Shown here one piece after another: positions 33,684-42,520 of a DNA stretch of 64,000 bases (the stretch's first letter is position 1; each line of letters begins with the position of its first letter). The notes under the pieces are model-generated. The model searched no databases, was not told the origin of the DNA, and saw only the letters and a program-made list of their open reading frames with translations. Where the stretch lies: positions 439,427 through 503,426 of the forward strand of contig NZ_LMOR01000001.1 of assembly GCF_001424225.1 (NCBI RefSeq). Reading direction: 5' to 3'. The stretch comes from Microbacterium sp. Leaf151. Its GTDB lineage: Bacteria; Actinomycetota; Actinomycetes; Actinomycetales; Microbacteriaceae. Position numbers and translations under genes: made by a program.

Positions 33684-34489
33684 TCGTCGCCCTCCTGCTC
33701 GAAGTACGTGGCATCCGGCCCGTCGACGACGATGTCGAAGCGGTAGCCCGTCGCCCACTCGGGCGAGGTCAGATCGTGGTCGTAGACGCCGACGAGCGCG
33801 TCGCGGTCCTTCTGCCGGTGAATGGTGTTGTAGATCGGGTCGAGCGCGAACAGCGGGTCGCCCGGGAAGTACATCTGCGTCACGAGTCGCTGGGTGAACG
33901 ACGAGCCGAACACCGAGAAGTGGATGTGCGCCGGACGCCACGCGTTGCGGTGGTTCTTCCAGGGGTAGGGTCCGGGTTTGATCGTGGTGAAGCGGTACTC
34001 GCCGTTCTCGTTCGTGACCGCGCGCCCGGCGCCGGTGAAGTTCGGATCGAGCGGGGCGGGGTGCTGGTCGCGCTGGTGGATGTAGCGCCCGGCGGCGTTG
34101 GCCTGCCAGATCTCGATGAGCTGGTTCGCCACCGGCCTGCCCCACGAGTCGAGCAGGCGCCCCTGCACGCTCATGCGCTCCCCCAGCGGTTCGCCGGCGT
34201 GCTGCAGCGTGAGGTCGGACTCGATCGCGGCGACGTCGCGCTGCCCGAACGCGGGCGAGAGCAGCTCGATCGTCTCGGGGTCGACGAGTTTGGGGTTCTT
34301 GGTGGGATGCCGCAGCACACTCGAGCGGTACGCGGGGAAGTCGTGAGCGGTGGCGGCGACGTCCTCGCCGGCGGCCTCCCGCGCGTCGAGCTCGGCATGG
34401 CGGGCGCGGATCTCGTCGACGATCTGGCTCTGCATCGCCTGGTCGGGGGCGGCGAGCAGCGTCTCGGGTGCGGCGGCGGGGTTCGACAT
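33680..34489 (-). CDS. pcaH: Protocatechuate 3,4-dioxygenase beta subunit
   Basis: This 269-residue catalytic subunit has its Fe(III) ligands visible as Tyr in GRYIHQRD, Tyr in PGPYPWKN and the His pair in RPAHIHFS. It opens protocatechuate between the hydroxyls to give 3-carboxymuconate. It heads the pcaHGBDC operon; the start is next to AAGGAGAC. The gene is divergent from an IclR regulator. Confidence 0.94.
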   Translation of the reverse strand: MSNPAAAPETLLAAPDQAMQSQIVDEIRARHAELDAREAAGEDVAATAHDFPAYRSSVLRHPTKNPKLVDPETIELLSPAFGQRDVAAIESDLTLQHAGEPLGERMSVQGRLLDSWGRPVANQLIEIWQANAAGRYIHQRDQHPAPLDPNFTGAGRAVTNENGEYRFTTIKPGPYPWKNHRNAWRPAHIHFSVFGSSFTQRLVTQMYFPGDPLFALDPIYNTIHRQKDRDALVGVYDHDLTSPEWATGYRFDIVVDGPDATYFEQEGDE

Positions 34490-34543
34490 GGAGTCTCCTT
34501 CGACGCCTCCATCGTCCGACACCGCGCGACGGTGCGGCAGATC

Positions 34544-34560
34544 GTTCCCGAACAATGGGA
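34544..34560. promoter_or_regulatory. Possible IclR operator between pcaH and the IclR gene
   Basis: GTTCCCGAAC (34544-34553) is an inverted repeat and overlaps TCCC...GGGA (34546-34560). It lies in the 90-base divergent region, about 20 bases before the IclR start. Confidence 0.35.
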
Positions 34561-34579
34561 GTCGTGGCATCCTGACCCC

Positions 34580-35332
34580 ATGGCGAACTCCCCCTCCGGC
34601 GACTCGGTCACCGATCGACTGGTGCGCATCCTCGAGACCTTCACCCCCACGCGCACCGCCCAGACGACGGCCGACATCGGCCGCCGAGCGGGCCTGCCGA
34701 GCTCGTCGGCGCACCGGATCGTGGGAGAGCTGGTGGATGCCGGGCTGCTCGAGCGCGACGACGAGCGACGGGTGCGTGTGGGGATGCGGCTCTGGGAGCT
34801 GGCGACGCGGTCGTCGCACGCGCTGCGGCTGCGTCAGGCCGCGCTGCCGTACATGGAACGGGTGCAGCAGCGTGTGCGGGAGCACACCCAGCTCGCGATC
34901 CTCGAGCACGACGAGGCGCTCTTCCTCGAGCGGCTCAGCGCGCCCGACTCCGGCGCGAACATCACGCGGGTCGCCGGGCGCCTGCCCGTGCACGCCTCGT
35001 CATCGGGGCTGGTCCTGCTCGCCTTCGCCCCGCACGACCTGCAGGAGCGGGTGCTCGCGCGCCCGCTCGCCGCCGTCACCCCCGAGACCATCGTCGACCC
35101 CGCCGCACTCCGGCGCGCCCTGGCTGAGATCCGCACCCTCGGCCGAGTGGTCGCCCCCGGCACCGTCGACCAGGTCTCCACCGGTGTCGCGGTGCCCGTG
35201 CGCGATGAGACGGGCGCCGTCATCGCGGCGCTGTCGGTCGTGCTTCCACGCGATGCGGAGACGCAGTTCGCGCTCGTCGAACTGCACCGTGCGGCCCGCG
35301 ACACGGAGCGAGCCCTGGGCTACCGCCGGTGA
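34580..35332 (+). CDS. IclR-family regulator, divergent from pcaH
   Basis: This 250-residue IclR protein has a winged helix (DRLVRILETFTPTRTAQTTA, GLPSSSAHRIVGELVDAG) and an effector domain (TQLAILEHDEALFLERLS, GTVDQVSTGVAVPV). It sits between the divergent pcaHGBDC operon and pobA and may control either or both. ATG 34580 fits the domain start. Confidence 0.9.
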   Translation: MANSPSGDSVTDRLVRILETFTPTRTAQTTADIGRRAGLPSSSAHRIVGELVDAGLLERDDERRVRVGMRLWELATRSSHALRLRQAALPYMERVQQRVREHTQLAILEHDEALFLERLSAPDSGANITRVAGRLPVHASSSGLVLLAFAPHDLQERVLARPLAAVTPETIVDPAALRRALAEIRTLGRVVAPGTVDQVSTGVAVPVRDETGAVIAALSVVLPRDAETQFALVELHRAARDTERALGYRR

Positions 35333-35366
35333 CCCCCGCTCCTTCCCCCCCCCTCCCCCTCCCTCC

Positions 35367-35426
35367 GTTGAGCGTCCAGGAAACGCCGCAACATCTCGCA
35401 CCGAAGCGGCGTTTCCCGGACACTCG
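35367..35426. repeat. 21-base imperfect inverted repeat after the IclR gene
   Basis: Arms at 35367-35387 and 35406-35426 share GGAAACGCCG / CGGCGTTTCC and match at 18 of 21 positions with an 18-base loop. They follow a C-rich pyrimidine tract (35338-35366). The structure could end IclR transcription but has no U-tract; a dispersed repeat is the alternative. Confidence 0.6.
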
Positions 35427-35541
35427 ACAGCAATGCGCACCCCGGGATGGAATGCCACGACATCCCGATCAATGAGAGTCTTGGCCTCGCGCCGAGGGCG
35501 GCAAGGCAGCATCGACCACAGCCGCCGTCGAGGGAGACGCC

Positions 35542-36714
35542 ATGACCACCACCGTTCGCACCCGCGTCGCCATCATCGGCGCCGGCCCCGCAGGGCTGAT
35601 GCTCTCGCACCTGCTGGCCCAGGCCGGCATCGAATCGGTCGTCATCGACCAGCGCACGCGCGACGAGATCGAGAGCACCATCCGCGCCGGCATCCTGGAG
35701 CAGGGCACGGTCGAATTGCTCGACACGATCGGGCCCGCCTCGCGCGCCCGCACCGTCGGGCATCGCCACGACGGCATCGAACTGCGCTTCGACGGCGAGG
35801 GTCACCGCATCGACTTCGCCGAGTCCGTCGGTCGCGCCGTCTGGCTGTACCCGCAGCACGAGGTGCTGAAAGACCTGATCGCCGCGCGCCTCGCCGCCGG
35901 GCAGGACCTCCGTTTCGGCGTCACCGCCGATGGTGTCGAAGACGGGGATCACCCCCGGGTGCACGCGCGCGATGCCGACGGGGTCCCCGTCGAGATCGAG
36001 GCGGATTTCGTCGTCGGTTCCGACGGGTCCCGCAGCGTCGCGCGGGCAGCCGTGGCAGGCTCGCGCAACGGCTCCTTCCGCGAGTACCCCTTCGCCTGGT
36101 TCGGCATCCTGTGCGAGGCCCCGCCCAGCAGCGAGGAGCTGATCTACAGCAACTCCCCCGATGGGTTCGCCCTTGTCAGCCAGCGGTCGGCGACCGTGCA
36201 GCGGATGTACTTCCAGTGCGATCCCGACACCGACACCGCCGCCTTCAGCGAGGCGCAGCTCTGGGACGAACTGCAGAAGCGCGTGCCCGGCACCACGCTG
36301 CGGGAGGGGCCGATCTTCCAGCGCGACGTGCTGCGCTTCCGCAGCTTCGTCGCCAACGAACTGCGCCGGGGCCGAGTCGCTCTCGTCGGCGACGCCGCGC
36401 ACACCGTGCCGCCCACCGGTGCGAAGGGGATGAACCTCGCAATCGCCGACGTGCGCCTGCTCGCGGCCGCCCTGAGGGCGTTCCTGCTCGAGAGCGATGA
36501 GCGCCTGCTCGACGCCTACCCCGACACGGCGAGCCGCCGCATCTGGAAGGCGCAGCACTTCTCGTGGTGGATGACGAACATGCTGCACGTGACCCCGGAT
36601 GCCACCGACTTCGACCGTCGACGTCAGCTCGGCGAGCTGCGCTCCGTCGTGGAGTCGGAGCACGGCCGCGCCTACCTCGCCGAGGCGTACTGCGGCTGGC
36701 CGCTCGACGCCTGA
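35542..36714 (+). CDS. pobA: 4-hydroxybenzoate 3-monooxygenase
   Basis: This 390-residue class A flavin hydroxylase has FAD motifs VAIIGAGPAGLMLSHLL at the N-terminus and GRVALVGDAAHTVPPTGAKGMN near residue 275, plus the PobA-typical RAGILEQGTVELLD near 45. It converts 4-hydroxybenzoate to protocatechuate with NAD(P)H and O2, feeding PcaHG. ATG 35542 lies 209 bases after the IclR gene. Confidence 0.93.
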   Translation: MTTTVRTRVAIIGAGPAGLMLSHLLAQAGIESVVIDQRTRDEIESTIRAGILEQGTVELLDTIGPASRARTVGHRHDGIELRFDGEGHRIDFAESVGRAVWLYPQHEVLKDLIAARLAAGQDLRFGVTADGVEDGDHPRVHARDADGVPVEIEADFVVGSDGSRSVARAAVAGSRNGSFREYPFAWFGILCEAPPSSEELIYSNSPDGFALVSQRSATVQRMYFQCDPDTDTAAFSEAQLWDELQKRVPGTTLREGPIFQRDVLRFRSFVANELRRGRVALVGDAAHTVPPTGAKGMNLAIADVRLLAAALRAFLLESDERLLDAYPDTASRRIWKAQHFSWWMTNMLHVTPDATDFDRRRQLGELRSVVESEHGRAYLAEAYCGWPLDA

Positions 36715-36732
36715 CCAGCCGTCGCCCCGGGG

Positions 36733-36991
36733 GCGCAGCCGGTTCGGGGCGTCATCGGCCCCTTGGGGCGGAAACGCCCGGGGCGCAGCCCGTTTGGGGC
36801 GCAATCGGCCCGTCGGGGCGGAAGAATCACGCCCCGAACAGCGGAAACTGCCCCGAAACCCAAGAGACTCGCGGCATCCGGCCACGACACCGCGCATCGC
36901 GCGCGGGCCTTCGCCCCCCTCATCAGCTGGGCGCAGCCGATTCGGGGCGCAATCGGGCTGTCGAGGCGGAAGGATCACGCCCCGAACGGCG
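36733..36991. repeat. Three diverged ~40-60 base intergenic repeats
   Basis: Units start at 36733, 36783 and 36931, each GCGCAGCC then (G/A)TTCGGGGCG-like sequence, ATCGG(C/G)C and GGCGGAA. Copies 2 and 3 continue with ATCACGCCCCGAAC. TTCGGGGCG and CGCCCCGAA give internal pairing. No gene is visible in 36715-37063; the structures may end pobA and the convergent permease. Confidence 0.65.
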
Positions 36992-37063
36992 GAGCCCGCC
37001 CCACACCGCGGGCGAACCCTGCGCGACCGCACGCCGTCCGTGAGGGCCGGGCCGCCTGGGGAC

Positions 37064-38572
37064 TCAGTCCTTCGCGCCGGGCGCCTTCGGGAACGGGCTC
37101 GGCACCACCGGGTGCGTACCCGTGTAGCCCTCGCGCTCCGCGGCGAGTTCGGCGATGCGCCCGCGGCAGGCGCACCAGCCGATCACGATGCCGATCACCG
37201 CGATGACGGTGGCCACCAGCGTCGCCGGGGAGTCGACGAAGACGAGCACGAGGACGCCGGCGAGGAACACCAGCGTGACCCAGTTGGTGTACGGCGCCCC
37301 GAACAGGCGGAACGACGGCCGCACGAGCTCTCCGCGGTCGGCCAGCTGCTTCAGGCGCATCTGGCAGATGATGATCGTCGCCCACGTCGAGATGATGCCG
37401 ACCGACGCCACGCTCAACACCGTCTCGAATGCCTCGGCGGGGACGAAGAAGTTCAGCACGACGCCCAGCAGCGCCACGGTCGCGGTGATTGCGATGCCGC
37501 CGTACGGCACGCCCGCCTTGTTCATGCGGGCGGCGAACCGCGGCGCGGACCCCGCGATGGCCATCGACCGGAGGATGCGCCCCGTCGAGTACAGCCCCGC
37601 GTTCAGCGACGACAGCGCCGCGGTCAACACGACCATGTTCATGATGATGTCGACTCCTGGAACGCCGATCGAGGCGAAGAACGTCACGAACGGGCTCTCA
37701 CCGGCCGAGTAGGCGGTGAAGGGCAGCAGCAGAGAGAGCAGCAGCACCGAGCCGACGTAGAAAACCGCCACACGCACCACCACGGAGTTGATGGCCCGCG
37801 GCATGACCTTCTCGGGGTTCTTCGTCTCGCCGGCGGCGGTGCCGATCAGCTCGATCGACGCGTACGCGAAGACGACGCCCTGCATGAGAAGGATGGCGGG
37901 GAGGATGCCGTTCGGCAGGAACCCGCCGTTGTCGGCGATGAGCGTGAACCCGACGGGTGAGCCGTTGGGAGTGCCGAATACGACGAGGGAGATGCCCACG
38001 AGCAGGAACGCCACGAGGGCTGCGACCTTGATGAGCGCGAACCAGAACTCGAGCTCGCCGAACACCTTGACCGACACCAGGTTGACCGCGAGCACCACGA
38101 CGAGCGCGATGAGCGCCCACGCCCACTGGGGCACCGCGCCGATCCACGGCACGTACTTGCCGAAGAAGTTCATGTACACCGCGGCCGCGGTGATGTCGAC
38201 GATGGTCGTCATCGCCCAGTTGATCCAGTAGAACCAGCCCGAGACGAAGGCCGCCTTCTCACCGAAGAACTCGCGCGCGTACGACACGAACGACCCCGAG
38301 CTCGGCCGGTGCAGCACCAGCTCACCGAGCGCGCGCAGGATGAAGAAGGCGAACACGCCGCACACGGCGTACGAGACGACGATCGCGGGACCGGCCTCGG
38401 CGAGACGGCCTCCGGCGCCCAGGAACAGTCCCGTGCCGATCGCGCCGCCGATGGCGATCATCTGCACCTGACGGGACGACAGACCCTTGTGGTAGCCGCT
38501 GTCCTCGAGGTCGACGGTCGAGGTGTGGGTCGGCTCGGGTGCGTCGCCCGAGCCCGGAGTGGAGTCGTTCAC
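37064..38572 (-). CDS. Amino acid permease (APC family, AnsP/GabP-like)
   Basis: The 502-residue protein has about 12 membrane segments and the APC signature in helix 1 ([17 protein letters not shown]). [18 protein letters not shown] in helix 6 is typical of amino-acid/H+ symporters. The start GTG 38572 was chosen because AATGAT (38584-38579) ends six bases upstream, matching the leaderless pattern; GTG 38596 is an alternative. It is not obviously linked to the neighbouring catabolic genes. Confidence 0.9.
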   Translation of the reverse strand: MNDSTPGSGDAPEPTHTSTVDLEDSGYHKGLSSRQVQMIAIGGAIGTGLFLGAGGRLAEAGPAIVVSYAVCGVFAFFILRALGELVLHRPSSGSFVSYAREFFGEKAAFVSGWFYWINWAMTTIVDITAAAVYMNFFGKYVPWIGAVPQWAWALIALVVVLAVNLVSVKVFGELEFWFALIKVAALVAFLLVGISLVVFGTPNGSPVGFTLIADNGGFLPNGILPAILLMQGVVFAYASIELIGTAAGETKNPEKVMPRAINSVVVRVAVFYVGSVLLLSLLLPFTAYSAGESPFVTFFASIGVPGVDIIMNMVVLTAALSSLNAGLYSTGRILRSMAIAGSAPRFAARMNKAGVPYGGIAITATVALLGVVLNFFVPAEAFETVLSVASVGIISTWATIIICQMRLKQLADRGELVRPSFRLFGAPYTNWVTLVFLAGVLVLVFVDSPATLVATVIAVIGIVIGWCACRGRIAELAAEREGYTGTHPVVPSPFPKAPGAKD

Positions 38573-38645
38573 GTACCCATCATTCGTTTCGCGCACCGCC
38601 TGTCCAGCAAGCGCGCCGAGATGGGCGGCATCCGGATGCCAAGGC

Positions 38646-39644
38646 TCAGAGCCACTTCTTCCGCTTGAACGTCAGCCACAGTCCGCCCGACACGGCCACC
38701 ATGAGCGCGATCGCCATCGGATAGCCGAACTGCCATTCGAGTTCGGGCATGTTCCGGAAGTTCATGCCGTAGATCGCGCCGACCAGGGACGGTCCGAACA
38801 GGATGGCCGCCCAGCCCGAGATCTTCTTCACCTGCTCGTTCTGCTCGAGCGAGGTCTCAGTCTGCCGACGCGTGACCAGGGTGGCGTTGACGGTGAGCGC
38901 GTTGTCGAGGATCGCGCGCAGCGCCGTCAGTTTCTCGCACTGGCGAAGAACGTGGTCGAGCACGTCGCGGAGCGAGCGCTGCAGCTCGATGTCGACCCCG
39001 TACTTGTCCGCGCCGCGCAGCAGGGAGTCGAGCATGTCCCGCAGCGGCTCGGTCGCCCGCTGGAAGTGGATGACCTCGCGGGCGAGCTGATAGATCCGCT
39101 GCGTCAGGTCGGCACCGCCCGAGCTGAACAAGCCGTCCTCGATCTCGTCGACGTCGTTCTGCAGGCCCCGCGCGACGGGGTCGTACTGGTCGACCACCTC
39201 GTCGAGGATCGCGTAGAGCACGGCCTCGGGGCCGCGCGCGAGCAGGTCGGGGTTCCCTTCGAGGCGGTGACGCACGCGGGCGAGATCGGGGACCTCGGCG
39301 TGACGCACGGTGACGACGTAGTCGGCGCCGATGAAGACGTGCAGCTCGCCGAACTCGACCGTCTCCGTCTCGTCGATGTAGCGCGCCGGGCGCAGCACCG
39401 CGAAGAGGTTGTCGCCGTAGCGTTCGAGCTTCGCCCGCTGGTGCCCCGCGAGGGCGTCCTCGACCGCGAGCGGGTGCAGCGAGAACTCGGCAGCGACGCG
39501 CTCGAGCTCCTCGGTCGAGGGGCGCAGCAGTCCGATCCACGCCATCCCCCCGTGCGCCTCCATGTATTCGAAGGTCTGGTCGAGGCTCGAGGGGTTCTCG
39601 ATGCGACGACCGCTGACGTACACCGCGCTGTCGATGATGGGCAT
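38646..39644 (-). CDS. corA: CorA-family magnesium/cobalt transporter
   Basis: This 332-residue protein has a soluble alpha/beta N-terminal part, a long helix region and two C-terminal membrane helices, with the pore motif GMN in [12 protein letters not shown] basic C-terminal end (FKRKKWL) follows. CorA pentamers carry Mg2+ or Co2+ in. TACAAC at 39651-39656 (minus strand) ends six bases before ATG 39644. Confidence 0.93.
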   Translation of the reverse strand: MPIIDSAVYVSGRRIENPSSLDQTFEYMEAHGGMAWIGLLRPSTEELERVAAEFSLHPLAVEDALAGHQRAKLERYGDNLFAVLRPARYIDETETVEFGELHVFIGADYVVTVRHAEVPDLARVRHRLEGNPDLLARGPEAVLYAILDEVVDQYDPVARGLQNDVDEIEDGLFSSGGADLTQRIYQLAREVIHFQRATEPLRDMLDSLLRGADKYGVDIELQRSLRDVLDHVLRQCEKLTALRAILDNALTVNATLVTRRQTETSLEQNEQVKKISGWAAILFGPSLVGAIYGMNFRNMPELEWQFGYPMAIALMVAVSGGLWLTFKRKKWL

Positions 39645-39690
39645 GACTCCGTTGTACCCCCGCCGCCTATGCCTGAGGCCGACGCGCGGG

Positions 39691-40023
39691 TTACTTCTCG
39701 GGGTCGTTGCCCCAGTTCATGAGCGAGTAGCGCCAGTCGGTGTCGGTGGTGTCGCCTTTCGGCTTCTGTGCGCTGTGGCGCTTGACGTAACCGACGACCT
39801 TCCTCATGTGGGCGTAGTCGTCGTCGGTGAGGTCGGCCTTCTTCTTCTCGAGGATGCGCACGATGTGACGCCCGCTCGAGTGACCGGTCGACTCCCCGTT
39901 TCCGTCCTTCTTCTGCCCCACCGACTTCGACTCGTCGGTGTCGAGCCACTTCTTCAGCTCGCTCGCGGTCATGTTGACCGCGCCGTCGAAGTCCTCGCGG
40001 GTCTGATCGTCGTCATCGCTCAT
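39691..40023 (-). CDS. DUF3140 domain-containing protein
   Basis: This 110-residue soluble protein shows the DUF3140 pattern: NMTASELKKWLDTDESKSVG, GRHIVRILEKKKADLTDDDY and TDWRYSLMNWGNDPEK at the end. The function of the family is unknown; it is common in actinobacteria. GAGGA precedes ATG 40023. Confidence 0.85.
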   Translation of the reverse strand: MSDDDDQTREDFDGAVNMTASELKKWLDTDESKSVGQKKDGNGESTGHSSGRHIVRILEKKKADLTDDDYAHMRKVVGYVKRHSAQKPKGDTTDTDWRYSLMNWGNDPEK

Positions 40024-40069
40024 GCCGCCATCCTCGCCATCGCCGCGCGGCCGCGACGCCCCCTTGCGT

Positions 40070-40203
40070 GGATGCCGCCCCGGTGGCATCCGCTCAACCG
40101 ACGGGCTCGCTCAGCGGCTCGTCCGCGTCAGGTCCCGGATGCCGCCCCCGTGGCATACGTTCAGCCGACGGGCTCGCTCAGCGGCTCGTCGGCGTCGGGC
40201 CCC
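40070..40203. repeat. 67-base tandem duplication covering the 3' end of the EamA gene
   Basis: Copies at 40070-40136 and 40137-40203 both start GGATGCCGCCCC and share CGACGGGCTCGCTCAGCGGC, differing at a handful of positions. The second copy encodes the last 14 residues (GPDADEPLSEPVG region) and stop of the EamA protein. The first copy lies downstream and is non-coding. Confidence 0.85.
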
Positions 40204-41069
40204 GGATGCCGTGCAGCCGTGCCGCGGCGGGCGGCGGCCAACACCGCGCCGATGCTCGCGGCGATGACCAGGCCGATGCCCGCGATCTCGAGCCACGACA
40301 GGTGCTGACCGAGCAGCAGGAAGCCCGCGATCGACGCCGTCGCCGGCCCCAGGCTCATCAGGATCGCGAACGCCGAGGCGGGCAGGCGCCGGAGCGCGAC
40401 GAGCTCCAGGGCGTAGGGAATGGTCGACGACAGCAGCGCGACCGCCGCTCCCAGCGCGAGCAGGTCGACGCGCAGCAGCGCGGGACCTGCCTGCCAGATC
40501 CCGAAGGGCAGCGCGATGACGGCACCCACGGTCATCGCCAGCGCGAGCCCGTCGAGCCGCGGGAACTCACGGCCCACACGCGCCGACGCGAGGATGTACA
40601 ACGCCCAACTCACCGCCGCACCCAGGGCGAACACGACGCCGAGCAGGTCGAGCCGGTCCCACCCGCCGGCCCCGAGGGCGACGACGCCCGCCAGCGCGAG
40701 TCCCGCCCACAGCCAGCGCGCGATCCCCGTCGCGGTCAGGATCGACAGGGTCAGCGGCCCGAGCACCTCGATCGTGACCGTGACCCCGAGCGGCAGCCGC
40801 GCCAGTGCGAGGTAGAACAGACCGTTCATGGATGCCAGCACCACACCGAACCCGACGACGGAACGCCACGCGTACCCCGTGTGGCCGCGCAGGCTCGGGC
40901 GGGCGATGAGCAGCAACAGGAGCGCCGAGAACACCAGCCGCAACATGACGATGCCGAGGGGCCCCGTCTCCGGGAACAGCATCACGGCGAAGGAGGCGCC
41001 GACCTCCTGGCACGCCAGGCCCACGAGGACCAGGGCCGCAGCCGACCCCTGTCCGCCGCGTGGGGTCAT
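40161..41069 (-). CDS. EamA-family (DMT) transporter, RhtA-like
   Basis: This 302-residue membrane protein has about ten hydrophobic helices in two EamA repeats, with PETGPLGIVMLRLVF, AMNGLFYLAL-type ASMNGLFYLALARLP and GPATASIAGFLLLGQ. RhtA-like members export amino acids or metabolites. ATG 41069 overlaps the stop of the upstream serine-hydrolase-like gene. The C-terminal tail lies in a tandem duplication. Confidence 0.9.
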   Translation of the reverse strand: MTPRGGQGSAAALVLVGLACQEVGASFAVMLFPETGPLGIVMLRLVFSALLLLLIARPSLRGHTGYAWRSVVGFGVVLASMNGLFYLALARLPLGVTVTIEVLGPLTLSILTATGIARWLWAGLALAGVVALGAGGWDRLDLLGVVFALGAAVSWALYILASARVGREFPRLDGLALAMTVGAVIALPFGIWQAGPALLRVDLLALGAAVALLSSTIPYALELVALRRLPASAFAILMSLGPATASIAGFLLLGQHLSWLEIAGIGLVIAASIGAVLAAARRGTAARHPGPDADEPLSEPVG

Positions 41070-42337
41070 CCCGCGGGGGGCGAGCAGATCGCGTTGGCGG
41101 CGATGTTCTCGCGCATCTGGTCGGCCGTCCAGGGCAGCCCCGCCTCGGGGATGGTCTGGCCCTGAGCGGCCGGCGCCTTGGAGGCGATCGCCGCGAGCTG
41201 CCACGCGAGCCAGGCTCCCGTGTTCTCGTTGCCCGCCGAGTTGTTCAGCGCGACCGCGACCGACATCCCGGTCGCGGGGTCGGCGAAGGCTCCGACGATG
41301 TAGCCGGGCGTCGAGCCGAACTGTCCGATCAGCGACCCCGCCTGATAGGCGCCGCCCGCAGCGGTGAACCACGTGGGCTGGTCGGAAGCGACCGGCACCG
41401 GATTGGCGAAACGGTCGCTGCCGTCGGGCAGGAGCGCATCGGTGGCCAGCGCCTGCGCGTAGCGCCCGAGGTCGCGGATGTCGGTGACGGCCCCCGAGGC
41501 GGCGGCGCCGTAGCTCGCCGACATCGTCGTGAACTCACCCGGCTGCGCACAGTCGTACACGCCCTCGGCGTTCGGCTGCGACCAGTGCCCCGTGAGTGGA
41601 GCCGTGCCGGGAGCGGCGGCAGCAGACGAGGGCATCGACGTGGAGTCGAGACCGAGGGGCTGGATCACGCGCTCCGTGATGACGTCGGCGAGCGATTGAC
41701 CGGTCGCCCGCTCGACGGCGAGACCTGCGACGAGGAAGTTCGTCGGCGACGACGCGAATTGCACTCCGGGGTCGTTCAATCGCGGCTTCGAAATGCCATA
41801 CGCCATCAGTTCGCGAGCGTTCCAGATGCGCCCGGGATTGGTCCACGTCAGGAAGTCGAGGCTCTGCGTGTACGAGGCGAGCCCCGAGGTGCCGTCGCAC
41901 AGCTGACGCAGTGTGATGGCCTCGTAGCCGGGCACGCTGCTCACCCAATCGGTGATCGAGTCGTCGAGCGACAGCTTGCCGTCTGCGGCGAGGCCGTACA
42001 GCGCGTCGCAGGTCATGGCGCCGGTGACGTCGGCCGCGCGGAACTGCAGGTCGGCGGTCACCTCCGCTCCACCGGGGCTCTGGGTACCCACGCCCGACAC
42101 CCAGCTGCCGCTCCAGGGCGCCCAGACGCCGACGACGGCCCCGGTGGCACCGGTGGCGGTGATGGCCGCGGCGACGGCGTCGCGCATCTCGGTCGCCGTG
42201 GCATCGGGGAGGGGGGCGTCGACCTGAGCGGGGACATCGATCGACACCGTGCCCGGGCCCGTGCAACCGCTCAACAGAACGAGGAGCACTCCCGCGCCCG
42301 CCGTCGCGATGGCAGCGGAACGACGCCATCTCGCCAT
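41066..42337 (-). CDS. Serine-hydrolase (beta-lactamase/DD-peptidase) fold lipoprotein with lost catalytic motifs
   Basis: This 423-residue protein has a lipobox (LLSGC, Cys near 25) and a class C beta-lactamase-like domain. Where active members have SxxK, this one has D103-V-T-G106. The YxN position reads SSP in FASSPTNF, and the HxG-like segment reads IGQFGSTPGY. The surrounding fold markers (DGKLSLDDSITDW, DGTSGL, STPGYIVG) remain. It is probably a non-catalytic, surface-anchored binding protein. GGGGGT precedes ATG 42337. Confidence 0.8.
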   Translation of the reverse strand: MARWRRSAAIATAGAGVLLVLLSGCTGPGTVSIDVPAQVDAPLPDATATEMRDAVAAAITATGATGAVVGVWAPWSGSWVSGVGTQSPGGAEVTADLQFRAADVTGAMTCDALYGLAADGKLSLDDSITDWVSSVPGYEAITLRQLCDGTSGLASYTQSLDFLTWTNPGRIWNARELMAYGISKPRLNDPGVQFASSPTNFLVAGLAVERATGQSLADVITERVIQPLGLDSTSMPSSAAAAPGTAPLTGHWSQPNAEGVYDCAQPGEFTTMSASYGAAASGAVTDIRDLGRYAQALATDALLPDGSDRFANPVPVASDQPTWFTAAGGAYQAGSLIGQFGSTPGYIVGAFADPATGMSVAVALNNSAGNENTGAWLAWQLAAIASKAPAAQGQTIPEAGLPWTADQMRENIAANAICSPPAG

Positions 42338-42483
42338 GTGGACCCCCAGTGTTTCCGAGCGCGACGAAGCGCGCTCCCGATGCATTCAAACACATGGCGC
42401 CTGAGCGGAACCGCCGCTTGCGCGAGCGGCCCGTCACGTCTGCATCACGACTGCGCCTTGCCGTGTACGCGCGGGAATCTAGG

Positions 42484-42514
42484 GGTTAGGTAAACCTAAC
42501 CGTTTGCGTATGAT
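42484..42514 (+). promoter_or_regulatory. DtxR/IdeR-type iron box overlapping the haem oxygenase promoter
   Basis: GGTTAGGT and ACCTAACC flank AA (42484-42501), a perfect-arm palindrome close to the DtxR consensus. The -35 (TTAGGT, 42486) lies inside it, and TATGAT (42509-42514) follows after 17 bases, ending six bases before the ATG. Iron-loaded DtxR would block polymerase directly. Confidence 0.88.
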
Positions 42515-42520
42515 GGCCGC

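Noticed and set aside
41066..42337. Functional DD-carboxypeptidase or beta-lactamase
   Set aside because: The catalytic Ser-x-x-Lys and Tyr-x-Asn motifs are replaced; annotated as a fold homologue instead.
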